Of a DNA stretch of 64,000 nt, positions 9,176 through 17,452 are shown one piece after another. The stretch is from positions 186,001 to 250,000 of the forward strand of contig NZ_JUHB01000001.1 of assembly GCF_000799565.1 (NCBI RefSeq), written 5' to 3'. The notes beneath the pieces were generated by a model. That model made no database searches, was not told the DNA's origin, and saw only the letters and a list, made by a program, of their open reading frames with translations. The stretch comes from Cellulophaga sp. Hel_I_12. Lineage in GTDB: Bacteria > Bacteroidota > Bacteroidia > Flavobacteriales > Flavobacteriaceae. How positions within the stretch are numbered: the stretch's first letter is position 1; each line of letters starts with the position of its first letter. The translations under genes were made by a program, and so were the position numbers.

Positions 9176-10117
9176 TTAATGGAATTTAAATAGTAATTTG
9201 TCTAAGGAAAAACGACCACCGATGATATGCTTATCTCTAAGCTGCTGTAGCCATTTATATTTTATTATCTGAAATTGAGCCCATCCTTGTTCAAGCAAAG
9301 AAGCGGATTGGTAATAAATACGATGGTAGAACAGATACTCGTGATTACTCCATTTTACTTTGTTATAGGTTTCGCCCATCGATAAGTCAAAGATCGTGAT
9401 TTTGTTTTGTATGCACCACTGTACATGGTGCCACATGCTGATGTCCCCCATATTGTAGTGTGAATAGGCAATATCATAGGTTTGGATATGACTAAAAACC
9501 ACGTCGTTGATATGAAAATTTAGCGTAATGCTAATGGGTGTGTTTTTGTCATAAATAACAAATAGGGATGCTTTTTTGGTGAATATTTTAGCATAGGTTG
9601 TGGTTTCTAAGGCTGCCCAGTTTTTTAAATACCGGTTGTTCATTTTTTTTTCGTTAAACCTTTTTTTTAGTAAGCCATAAAAGGCATCAAAAATTTTGGT
9701 ATAGCTATCTTCAGTCATAGCACCAAAATACCACTGCGTTTTAATGCTGTGTTCTCTCAACAATTGCTGGTGTTTTTGTTTTAAATTTTTTCGATTTCTT
9801 TTATTTAAATGTTTTAAAAGGTAGTCTTCTGGTGTTGTGATGTTTTGAAAATTTAATAAAAAACCTTTGTATTGAGGTACATCGGTATATGTTATAGCAC
9901 CAAGATGTGTGTTATTATTGTCTAGATCCAGATAATCTGGAATATTTTTCACCACATACTTTTTATCTTCAGCGACAGCAAAAGTAGGGGTAGGGTTCAA
10001 ATACTGTCCCGTTAGTTTATTTTTTAAACCTTTAGCAAAAAACGAAGCTACTGTTTGATTTACATACAGGCTAAAAATAAAATTAGATGACTTTTGTGTC
10101 GTGTAGGTATCCATCAT
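9176..10117 (-). CDS. GNAT-fold acyltransferase of the tandem array, member 2, lacking the C-terminal module
   Basis: At 313 residues this is the short member. The core is intact: NIPDYLDLDNN, NRKNLKQKHQQLL, YFGAM, ASLFVIYDKNTPISITL, TYDIAYSHYNMG, VQWC, and a Trp-containing YNKVKWSNHEY segment. The protein stops soon after the core at LDKLLFKFH. Only 35 bases separate its stop from the next start, so the roughly 70-residue C-terminal region is absent from the DNA rather than hidden by a nearby frameshift. The DIDY motif reads DIAY. Its ATG overlaps the stop of member 1 by 4 bases, indicating translational coupling. Confidence 0.72.
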   Translation of the reverse strand: MMDTYTTQKSSNFIFSLYVNQTVASFFAKGLKNKLTGQYLNPTPTFAVAEDKKYVVKNIPDYLDLDNNNTHLGAITYTDVPQYKGFLLNFQNITTPEDYLLKHLNKRNRKNLKQKHQQLLREHSIKTQWYFGAMTEDSYTKIFDAFYGLLKKRFNEKKMNNRYLKNWAALETTTYAKIFTKKASLFVIYDKNTPISITLNFHINDVVFSHIQTYDIAYSHYNMGDISMWHHVQWCIQNKITIFDLSMGETYNKVKWSNHEYLFYHRIYYQSASLLEQGWAQFQIIKYKWLQQLRDKHIIGGRFSLDKLLFKFH

Positions 10118-11367
10118 TGGTGCTTCGGGATTGTAAAAATTGCCGTATTTTTTTTTCCTTTGATGGCATAGCTATTGGCTTCTGTTTTAGAGCGAAAAAC
10201 TTGCAGATCTGATAATTTTTCAGAGTTTTGGTAGAGAAAATCAATCAGTGTTTTTTTCAAGTGCGACTCCTTTAAGCTAGAGATGCTGATTGCCGTATAA
10301 TTATCCCCTAGTATGGTGCTAGATACCGCTTTAAATTGAGGTTTAGTTAAAGAGTTTTTTTTGCCGTTTGTATTTTTTAATCGATGCGTTAGCTTATGAA
10401 ACCATATATGGAGATCCAGATCTCTTAAATATTGTTTGGCTGTGAAATAAAAGCTGATCCCGTTGGCAAGGAATGTAGCTTTAAGCGAAGTACTATCATA
10501 GAATAGGTGGTATTCAAAGCTATACCTTTTGGTAGCCCAACGATTTTTATATTCATAGTCTCCTTTTGAAAAATCAAAAAATTTAAATTGCTGTGCAAGG
10601 CACCATTCTAATTGTTTTATGATGCTCGTCATTCCCAATCTAAAGGAGGCATAATCAATATCAAACACACGCATAATATCAATGGCGACGCTATCCGAGA
10701 AAAAAAGTAAGCTGATGGCAATGGGCTTTTCTTGATCGTAGGTAACAAAAAAGGCTGCTCTTTTATCTAAAATCATAGGATAAATAAGCTCATGATAAAA
10801 GTTCCATAGGTCTGGATGTAAGTTATTATTGGTTTCCTGTTTGGCGTCAAAACGTTTTCTTAAAAGCAAGTAAAAGGTATCAAATAAAAAATCATAGGTC
10901 TCCTTGGTAATGGTTCCGAAATACACGGTATAACGAATCTCAAAACTGTGTTCTAGCTTTCTTTGGTATAAGTTAAATCGGTACTTGCTTTTTTTACTCA
11001 GGGTTTTTTGCATGTAGTCCTGCACGCTGTTATACCCTTCCAAATCAGATAAGAAACCAGGGTACTGTTCAATCCTCTTTAGTTTTAAAGGCTTTTCTAA
11101 AACCGGTAGGGATCCTTGAAAATAGCTATGAATGTCATAACATAAAAGTACGCTGCCACGTAGTGAATGTTTTTGACCTTTAGCGATTGTATAACTTATC
11201 CCTTTGGTGTTTTTTCCGCCTACATTTCTGTACAAAGGCAATTTTGGGAATTTTACAAATTGAAGCGTTGGTATACATGGAAACACAACTTCTTCTTTAC
11301 CTTTCGAAAAATGGCGTAGCCATATCGCTGAAAAGATAGAAGATATAAAGAGATTGTGTTTTATCAT
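10114..11367 (-). CDS. GNAT-fold acyltransferase of the tandem array, member 1
   Basis: The first gene of the array and the longest member (417 residues), with a longer N-terminal part before the IPDYL-equivalent (YDIHSYFQGSL). It carries YPGFLSDLEGYN, KKSKYRFNLYQRKLEHSFEI, YFGTI, RAAFFVTYDQEKPIAISL, VFDIDYASFRLG, LEWC, FDFSKGDYEYKNRW, and the C-terminal module with IDFLYQNS and YAIKGKKN. It starts about 45 bases after the module 2 partner, so it may continue that transcript. No signal peptide is evident; the first 17 residues are only mildly hydrophobic. Confidence 0.74.
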   Translation of the reverse strand: MIKHNLFISSIFSAIWLRHFSKGKEEVVFPCIPTLQFVKFPKLPLYRNVGGKNTKGISYTIAKGQKHSLRGSVLLCYDIHSYFQGSLPVLEKPLKLKRIEQYPGFLSDLEGYNSVQDYMQKTLSKKSKYRFNLYQRKLEHSFEIRYTVYFGTITKETYDFLFDTFYLLLRKRFDAKQETNNNLHPDLWNFYHELIYPMILDKRAAFFVTYDQEKPIAISLLFFSDSVAIDIMRVFDIDYASFRLGMTSIIKQLEWCLAQQFKFFDFSKGDYEYKNRWATKRYSFEYHLFYDSTSLKATFLANGISFYFTAKQYLRDLDLHIWFHKLTHRLKNTNGKKNSLTKPQFKAVSSTILGDNYTAISISSLKESHLKKTLIDFLYQNSEKLSDLQVFRSKTEANSYAIKGKKNTAIFTIPKHQ

Positions 11368-11410
11368 CAGGTGTATTTTATCTATGCTTTAAATATTACA
11401 AAAACAAGGG

Positions 11411-12364
11411 TTAATTTGAGCTGCTTTTTAGATGGGTTCTTATAGCTTCACTTAATTCCTCAGTGAATTGTTGGGCACTTTCAGAAAGTAAATGTGAACC
11501 ATCAAAAGTTTGGTAATCTGCTATTTTTTCAGAGTAATCAAAATATACAACTTTTTGATTTTCCGCAACGCTATCCATTTTTTTATTGAAATCGCTCCAC
11601 GTTTCTTTTTCTAAGAGTAGCATTTCCTGATCTATTGGCATACGAATTAAAATAACTGTTCCTATTTCTTTTAAATACGAAATGGTTTTCACAAAATATT
11701 CGAATCTATTAGCATTGTAGACTTCCTCTTTCATTGATTTTTTATAGTAGTCTACCGCCTGCTGTTTCCATTCCTTTATATCTTGTTGGCTTATCGTATG
11801 CGTAGCACTTTTTAACGTTACTTCATTCCAACCATTGCTATGTGTTACCATATTATCCCATTTATTTGTAGGGTATATAGCGTTGTATAACGAATGAGGA
11901 TAACAATTACTGATGTAATCAAAATTAGGGTGCTCCGTAAGCGTATTAATTTTTCCTAAAATTCTTTTTTGATCCAAACTTTTTATCCCAAACTCATCCA
12001 GATTTTTTGGAGCGGTAAAACTTCCAGGGCTTACCGATAGTATGTACAGACCCTTAGTACTATTATCCTTTAATTTACTTTTAATACTATTCAAATATAG
12101 TTCACCAAATTGGGACTGTCCGTGATCTATAGCAAAATTAATAAGAGGCTTTTCAAAGTTAAATTCTTCTAAATTCGTTTCTAAAATATAGGGAGACAAA
12201 CCATTATTAGCTCTCGATAGGCCTATAATTAAGCCTCCAGCTTCTCGGGTGAATTTGTTGTAATTTTCATCTACATAGTTGTTTGACAACTTGTTCATGA
12301 AAAAAAGATACGTAGCTCCAAATAACAAAAAAAACAGACCTATTTTAACTATAAATAATTTCAT
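11411..12364 (-). CDS. SGNH/DltD-like partner of MBOAT module 2
   Basis: A 317-residue protein with one N-terminal membrane segment (about residues 3-24) and an extracytoplasmic SGNH-like domain. The nucleophile block is IIGLSRANNGLSP, a DltD-type G-x-S with no Asp before the Ser. The distal dyad is FDGSHLL (Asp-x-x-His, also DltD-like). VILIRMPID is a central SGNH strand shared with the module 5 partner. The gene starts 5 bases after the MBOAT stop. By analogy with DltD it would complete transfer of an acyl group to the polymer outside the membrane. The acyl group is not known. Confidence 0.75.
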   Translation of the reverse strand: MKLFIVKIGLFFLLFGATYLFFMNKLSNNYVDENYNKFTREAGGLIIGLSRANNGLSPYILETNLEEFNFEKPLINFAIDHGQSQFGELYLNSIKSKLKDNSTKGLYILSVSPGSFTAPKNLDEFGIKSLDQKRILGKINTLTEHPNFDYISNCYPHSLYNAIYPTNKWDNMVTHSNGWNEVTLKSATHTISQQDIKEWKQQAVDYYKKSMKEEVYNANRFEYFVKTISYLKEIGTVILIRMPIDQEMLLLEKETWSDFNKKMDSVAENQKVVYFDYSEKIADYQTFDGSHLLSESAQQFTEELSEAIRTHLKSSSN

Positions 12365-12369
12365 ACTCT

Positions 12370-13815
12370 TTAAAATTGAAAATAAATAAAAGTATTTTGT
12401 CGATGAACGCCAAATAAAATAATGAGTACTATGTAGCCTATATAAGCGAGGCTTTTGATAGCGCTAGTCTTGTTCAAAACTAATTCATAAATCTTATTAT
12501 TCCCCTTGTAATAATGTACTGTTTGCACCAAACCAATAAACACAAAGCACAAGAAAAGTTCTAGGTAGTTTCCTAAAATATTGATATGCAAACTTTTTAG
12601 GTTAAACATATGTTCTATGTATACCAAAGCCTGACCAATAGAGGCCGATCTGAAAAAAATGAGGGAAACCATAAGGTAGCCAAGAATAATAACAGCGCCC
12701 GCACCATTAATTACTTTTTTTGGAATCTTGTATTTTTTAAAAAGAGTTGTTCTCATGTTAAGGCTCGCCACCTCCACGATCAATAATACAGCATTTAACA
12801 TACTCCAGAGCACAAAGGTCCAATTGGCACCATGCCACAACCCAATGACAAAAAATACCATGAGTACGGCTTGTAGGCGTGTAAGTTTTAGGTTAACGAC
12901 TAGAGGTCTATAGAGGTAATCACGCATCCAATACATTAAAGATATATGCCAACGTTTCCAAAATTCCATACTAGACGTCGAAAAGAACGGCCTATTAAAA
13001 TTGTGCATTAGGTCAAAACCCAGTACTTTGGCGGCACCAATGGCAATTGCAGTATAGGCTGAAAAATCATAATAAATTTGAAAACTAAAAAACAAACTCC
13101 CTAAAAATAGGGCAATACCATGCGGCGACGTGGGGTCTGAAAAAGCCTGATCTACGTAAATTCCTAAGCGATCGGCCACTACTAGTTTTAAGAAAAAGCC
13201 CCAGGCCATCATGATCAGTCCTTTTTCAATCTGCTGTGTGTCTATGGTAATTTTTTTCTTTAATTGAGGGAGTAATCGCGAAGCACGTTCAATAGGACCA
13301 GCGACCAATTGTGGAAAAAATGCCACATATAAAGCAAATTTCCCTAAATGTTTTTCCGCCGGTATATTTCCTCGGTACACCTCTATACTATAGCTCATGG
13401 TTTGGAAGGTATAGAATGAGATCCCCACCGGTAATAATATTTGGTTGATATGGTAGGTCTGAGACACATCGGTGGTTGCTATTGCAATGCCAAAGAAGTC
13501 TAGAACGCCTAAAAATGAATGGGTAAAGAACAAGAGGTATTTGAACACCACCAAAAGCCCCACATTAATTAGGATACTCGCAGCTAAAAACCATTTTTTT
13601 ATTTTTTGTGTTGCTGTCTGGGCCATTTGCAAACCGCAGAAGTAATCGACTAGGGTAGAGGCTACAAGTAACACGAGCAATACAGGTTCTGCAGATGCAT
13701 AAAAATAATAACTCCCTAAAAGTAACCATAGCCAGCGATACCGATGGTTTAGGAGGTAAAACCCCAGTACCATTAAGGGAAAAAAATAAAGAAATTCAAA
13801 GGAATTGAAAAGCAT
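12370..13815 (-). CDS. MBOAT O-acyltransferase, AlgI/DltB type (module 2)
   Basis: A 481-residue polytopic protein. Key motifs: MLFNSFEFLYF start, LPVGISFYTFQTMSYS, FFPQLVAGPIERASRL, WHGANWTFVLW with His328, and the C-terminal FIYFQF. Compared with the other four, the segment after the cytoplasmic re-entry reads FWKRWHISLMYWMRDYLYRPL, lacking the usual STWFRDYVYIPLGG, so it is the most divergent of the set. It is upstream of its SGNH partner and of the GNAT array. A 350-base gene-free stretch lies upstream, suggesting its own promoter, though no clear -7 box was found. Confidence 0.9.
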   Translation of the reverse strand: MLFNSFEFLYFFPLMVLGFYLLNHRYRWLWLLLGSYYFYASAEPVLLVLLVASTLVDYFCGLQMAQTATQKIKKWFLAASILINVGLLVVFKYLLFFTHSFLGVLDFFGIAIATTDVSQTYHINQILLPVGISFYTFQTMSYSIEVYRGNIPAEKHLGKFALYVAFFPQLVAGPIERASRLLPQLKKKITIDTQQIEKGLIMMAWGFFLKLVVADRLGIYVDQAFSDPTSPHGIALFLGSLFFSFQIYYDFSAYTAIAIGAAKVLGFDLMHNFNRPFFSTSSMEFWKRWHISLMYWMRDYLYRPLVVNLKLTRLQAVLMVFFVIGLWHGANWTFVLWSMLNAVLLIVEVASLNMRTTLFKKYKIPKKVINGAGAVIILGYLMVSLIFFRSASIGQALVYIEHMFNLKSLHINILGNYLELFLCFVFIGLVQTVHYYKGNNKIYELVLNKTSAIKSLAYIGYIVLIILFGVHRQNTFIYFQF

Positions 13816-14167
13816 GGTGTGTGGCTACAAATAGATCAACGAATGTAAGCTTTTCTAACTGATAGCTCTGTTTTTGTAGGATAATTTACGCCTAAATTAG
13901 ACGAATTACCTTTTGTTGTCGACGACTAATCAACCTGTCTTTTAAATTTGTTTTTAAACCGAGATAGGGGAAAAATTAGCCACGGTATCGGCGGTGACAA
14001 CGTCATTCCATAATGAAACTTTATAGACTTTATCAGGTGGTATGTTTTAATTGGGTTACACTTATTACACACCAGTTCTTAAACTTTAGAGCTGAATTTA
14101 GGAGTATGTTAAGTGCCTGTACTATACTGAAAAACATCATTATTTGATACCAAAAGATTTCAGGAAG
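13816..14167. other. Gene-free spacer between module 2 and the isolated NeuD-like gene
   Basis: About 350 bases with no open frame of note. It should contain the promoter for the minus-strand module 2 and GNAT array and the 3' end of the NeuD-like gene. No confident TAnnTTTG box, hairpin with T-run or repeat was found. Confidence 0.4.
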
Positions 14168-14803
14168 CTAACGATTTATTTTTATTATTTTTCCAGGATT
14201 GCCTACCACTACAGCAAAGTCAGGAACATCATGAATGACAACAGATCCCGCCCCAATAACACACCATTCTCCTATTTTTATTTGGGGTATAATGACAGCA
14301 CCTGCTCCTATATGTGAACCAGTACCTACTTCGACTAAACCACAGAGGGTTGCATTGGGAGAAATATGCACAAAATCATGAATAGTATTATCATGATCTA
14401 CATTTGCAGCGGTATTGATTATGACATGTTTACCTATGCTAGTATTCGGTTGAATGATAGCCCCGGCATATATTACCGTTCCTTCCCCTACATGTACATT
14501 TTCGGAAATGATGGCAGATGTATGTACGGCATTACTAAATGAGCATTTCAAAAAGCCAGCTATTTCAGCTCTTATCCTATTATTTCCAATAGCTATTATA
14601 AAAGGAATGTCATCGTATACAAAGTTGCTTTGGTTTAAGCGAAAACCATTTCGAACTCCATGAAAATTTTTATGTGCTAATTTAGGATCATCATCATATA
14701 CCCCTTCTAAAAAGGTATTATTTTCCTGTATAATAAATTTTATTATTTGAGCATGACCCCCAGCACCATAAAGCCGTACTTTATTTTTTATTTTCATCTT
14801 CAC
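14168..14803 (-). CDS. NeuD/PglD-family sugar O/N-acetyltransferase, isolated copy
   Basis: A 211-residue cytoplasmic acetyltransferase. The N-terminal Rossmann-like part starts VRLYGAGGHAQII (residues 9-21). The left-handed beta-helix hexapeptide repeats run from about residue 95 (VGEGTVIYAGAIIQPNTSIG) to the end, with the family His motif VDHDNTIHDFVHISP and the closing VVGNPGKIIK. Homologues acetylate 4-amino UDP-sugars (PglD) or sialic acid (NeuD). It is paralogous to the copy next to the sugar transferase. It stands alone between a terminator upstream and a gene-free spacer downstream, with two palindromes upstream, so it may be separately controlled. Confidence 0.85.
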   Translation of the reverse strand: MKMKIKNKVRLYGAGGHAQIIKFIIQENNTFLEGVYDDDPKLAHKNFHGVRNGFRLNQSNFVYDDIPFIIAIGNNRIRAEIAGFLKCSFSNAVHTSAIISENVHVGEGTVIYAGAIIQPNTSIGKHVIINTAANVDHDNTIHDFVHISPNATLCGLVEVGTGSHIGAGAVIIPQIKIGEWCVIGAGSVVIHDVPDFAVVVGNPGKIIKINR

Positions 14804-14838
14804 GGTGGCTTATTTAAGGGTGTTAAAAACTAGGTATC

Positions 14839-14857
14839 CTATGTTCTAAAAACATAG
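14839..14857 (-). promoter_or_regulatory. Inverted repeat upstream of the isolated NeuD-like gene
   Basis: The arms CTATGTT and AACATAG form a perfect 7-base stem around CTAAA, 36 bases before the start codon. On the minus strand no T-run follows, so an operator or a leader hairpin is more likely than a terminator. Confidence 0.3.
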
Positions 14858-14895
14858 AATATAGGTAAAGGTAAAGATAAAATGAAGCTAAGAAA

Positions 14896-14909
14896 CTGAT
14901 ATATATCAG
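14896..14909 (-). promoter_or_regulatory. Perfect 14-base palindrome (operator-like)
   Basis: CTGATATATATCAG is its own reverse complement. It sits 93 bases upstream of the isolated NeuD-like gene and just past the terminator of the preceding operon, a plausible regulator site. No regulator gene is adjacent, and AT-rich palindromes of this size can arise by chance. Confidence 0.3.
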
Positions 14910-14938
14910 CAAATACTATGGTTAATATTTTTTATTTT

Positions 14939-14963
14939 AAAAACCGAGAGTAATCTCAATCGG
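14939..14963 (-). terminator. Rho-independent terminator of the 15.1-22.5 kb operon
   Basis: On the minus strand the stem CCGA-TT-GAG, loop ATTA and return CTC-TCGG are followed at once by TTTTT and an AT-rich tail. It lies about 115 bases after the stop of the module 3 SGNH partner and separates that operon from the isolated NeuD-like gene. Confidence 0.65.
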
Positions 14964-15078
14964 CTTCCGCCAAAAAATGAAATGGCTTTTTAAAACTAAA
15001 ATTAAGCGGTTACTTATATAACAATAAAATAAATTTTATTTCCAGTTATAAATATTCTCTTATGGCTTTTTTTAAAAC

Positions 15079-16023
15079 TTAATTCTTTATTGGGTGTGCT
15101 ACTATTTTTTCTGCAAGTTTAGTTGAAAATAGCCTTGCTCCCTTATCGTTTAAATGGGTAGCATCATAAAAAAGTTCATGTTTTCCTGTAAATATAGAAT
15201 CGTTTTGAAAGTCGTAAAGGGTAACTTTTCGCTTTTCTACTATTTCAAGAATTTGATTATAAGATTTATTTTCAGTGAGGTTTACCTTTGTAAATTTTGG
15301 AGATATCACAAACAATAACCGAACGTTTTTGTCTTTTGCACTAGAAATTAAGTTTTCTAAAATTAGCACAAAGTTTGGATCTACTTCTTCTGAAGTATAT
15401 TCACCTCTTAAATGTACATCAGAACTCTTTATTGATTTATCCATAGTACTATATAGCGGCATATATCCCTTATAATCTTTTTGTGGGATTAAAAAGTACT
15501 TGATAATATGTACAATGGTCGAATTGTTACGATACGAATTTAGGAGAAGTTTATAATTATTAAATTTTGATTCTAGATCTAAAATCGGTTTAAGAATATC
15601 TTTATGCTCATCATAGAACGGATATAAAACAGAAAACCTTTTGTAAGCGATATCTGATGTATATAACCAGTCTTCATCTATATTTAAAATAATTAGCTCT
15701 GGTGCTCTTTTTTTTAATATTATTTTCTGAATGGCATAGGCATATATTAATTTTTGGCCATTTGCTCCAGCATTGTAAGTTTCATTTCCTAAAACACTAT
15801 CGAATACTTCCGGAACGTAGTGTTTAATTGCATGTGAACTACCTGTTATTATCACTTTAGCAGTGGTGTCCTTGGCTATATAATTGATTCGGGCATATTG
15901 ACCAGTTTTTTGAGATTGAAAAATGTGATTGGAAAATAAACCCAAAACAAAATCAACAACTATAATTATGAGGATAAATTTAGCTGCTTTTATAAAAAAT
16001 AGTTTTGTTTCAGTTGGCAACAT
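15079..16023 (-). CDS. SGNH/DltD-like partner of MBOAT module 3
   Basis: A 314-residue protein with an N-terminal membrane helix (about residues 8-30: AAKFILIIIVVDFVLGLF) and an external SGNH-like domain. The nucleophile block is VIITGSSHAIKHYVP (G-S-S as in DltD). The distal dyad is FYDATHLNDKGA (Asp-x-x-His). It is the last gene of its operon, 5 bases after the MBOAT stop and before the terminator. It probably hands the acyl group from the MBOAT protein to the polymer. Its GSSH, with His after the Ser, differs from the SR form of the module 2 and 5 partners. Confidence 0.75.
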   Translation of the reverse strand: MLPTETKLFFIKAAKFILIIIVVDFVLGLFSNHIFQSQKTGQYARINYIAKDTTAKVIITGSSHAIKHYVPEVFDSVLGNETYNAGANGQKLIYAYAIQKIILKKRAPELIILNIDEDWLYTSDIAYKRFSVLYPFYDEHKDILKPILDLESKFNNYKLLLNSYRNNSTIVHIIKYFLIPQKDYKGYMPLYSTMDKSIKSSDVHLRGEYTSEEVDPNFVLILENLISSAKDKNVRLLFVISPKFTKVNLTENKSYNQILEIVEKRKVTLYDFQNDSIFTGKHELFYDATHLNDKGARLFSTKLAEKIVAHPIKN

Positions 16024-16028
16024 AAGTG

Positions 16029-17441
16029 CTAGAATTGAAAATATATAAATTGATTATTGTCGAAAACTCCCAAGTATAAAATAATAAAAATAAGAACTGA
16101 AAAAGTTAAAAGTCTAACTACTTCGTGTTTGTTATTGCTCAAAGAAAATAGCCTATTAAAAAACTCTTTTTTTATCTCAATAGTTATTAGCATAGAAATG
16201 GCTAGTATAGAATATATTAAAGCTGTAATGTCGTCTCCCTCTCCAATATATAAGTGTCCAGGAGAAAATAGTATTTTATGAATAATTTGAAGCGCATTTT
16301 CAATACTATTTGCACGAAAAAATATCCAAGAAATATTTATTAGAAAAAAGGTTAGTAGTATGTTAAGAATAGAATTCTTTTTTTCTTTTTTTATAAAAAA
16401 CGCTTCTATAACAAGGTAAGCTCCATTTAGAGCTCCCCATATCACAAAAGTCCAGTTGGCACCATGCCAAATACCACTTAAAAGAAAAGTAATAAATATA
16501 TTGATAAACCATCTGGTTTTCGAAACTCGATTTCCTCCTAAGGGGATATAGACATAGTCTCTAAACCAGGTAGATAAAGAAATGTGCCATCTTGACCAAA
16601 ACTCACCTATGGATGATGAAAAATAAGGTCTTCTAAAATTAGTCATAAGATCAAAACCAAATAATTTTGCAGTGCCAATGGCGATTAACGAATACCCAGC
16701 AAAATCGCCATAAATTTGAAAGGCAAAAACTATTGTTGCGACAATAAAACTTAAGCCATCATGATTTTCAACATTATTATATACAGCATTAACATATATC
16801 GCCGCTCTATCTGCGACAACAAGTTTTAAAAAAAAACCAAATAGCATATATTTTATGCCTTTTGAGATCATTTGAGAATTAAAAACTTTGGATTCACTAA
16901 ATTGTGGTAGCAGATTACTCGCCCTTTCTATTGGACCAGCCACTAATTGAGGGAAGAAGCTAACAAATGTAAAAAAAGACAAGTAATTATGGGTAGCCTT
17001 GATCTTTCCTCGATAAATATCTATCGTATAACTTAAGGTCTGAAACGTATAAAAACTTATACCTACAGGTAAAATAATATTTAATCTTTGACCTGAAAAT
17101 GAGGTGCCAAAAAGGGTAAAAACTGAGGTGAAACTTTCAATAAAAAAATTAAAATATTTAAAGAAAAACAAAGCACCGAGATTCACGAAAACACTTAGCA
17201 GTAAAAATTGCTTTTTATTTTTTTTACTGGACGTATCCTCTATTTTTTTTCCTAGGGTAAAGTCCACGATGGAGCTAAAAATAATTAGGCCTAAAAATCG
17301 CCAATCCCACCAGGCATAAAACACATAACTAGCAATGAGTAAAACACCATTTCTATAGTTTAAATCTTTAGTAGAAACTATCCAATAAAGTATAAAAACG
17401 ATAGGTAAAAATAGTGCAAAATCAATAGAATTAAACAGCAT
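16029..17441 (-). CDS. MBOAT O-acyltransferase, AlgI/DltB type (module 3)
   Basis: A 470-residue multi-spanning protein. Motifs: MLFNSIDFALFLP, ILPVGISFYTFQTLSYT, SFFPQLVAGPIERASNLLPQ, FWSRWHISLSTWFRDYVYIPLGG, WHGANWTFVIWG with the predicted catalytic His at 326, and a C-terminal FIYFQF. It lies 11 bases downstream of the FemAB-like GNAT, so it shares a transcript with the fusion protein and the sugar transferase. Synonymous codon choice in the conserved PQLVAGPIERA region differs from modules 4 and 5, indicating an older divergence. Confidence 0.9.
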   Translation of the reverse strand: MLFNSIDFALFLPIVFILYWIVSTKDLNYRNGVLLIASYVFYAWWDWRFLGLIIFSSIVDFTLGKKIEDTSSKKNKKQFLLLSVFVNLGALFFFKYFNFFIESFTSVFTLFGTSFSGQRLNIILPVGISFYTFQTLSYTIDIYRGKIKATHNYLSFFTFVSFFPQLVAGPIERASNLLPQFSESKVFNSQMISKGIKYMLFGFFLKLVVADRAAIYVNAVYNNVENHDGLSFIVATIVFAFQIYGDFAGYSLIAIGTAKLFGFDLMTNFRRPYFSSSIGEFWSRWHISLSTWFRDYVYIPLGGNRVSKTRWFINIFITFLLSGIWHGANWTFVIWGALNGAYLVIEAFFIKKEKKNSILNILLTFFLINISWIFFRANSIENALQIIHKILFSPGHLYIGEGDDITALIYSILAISMLITIEIKKEFFNRLFSLSNNKHEVVRLLTFSVLIFIILYLGVFDNNQFIYFQF

Positions 17442-17452
17442 ATTTTAAGATA

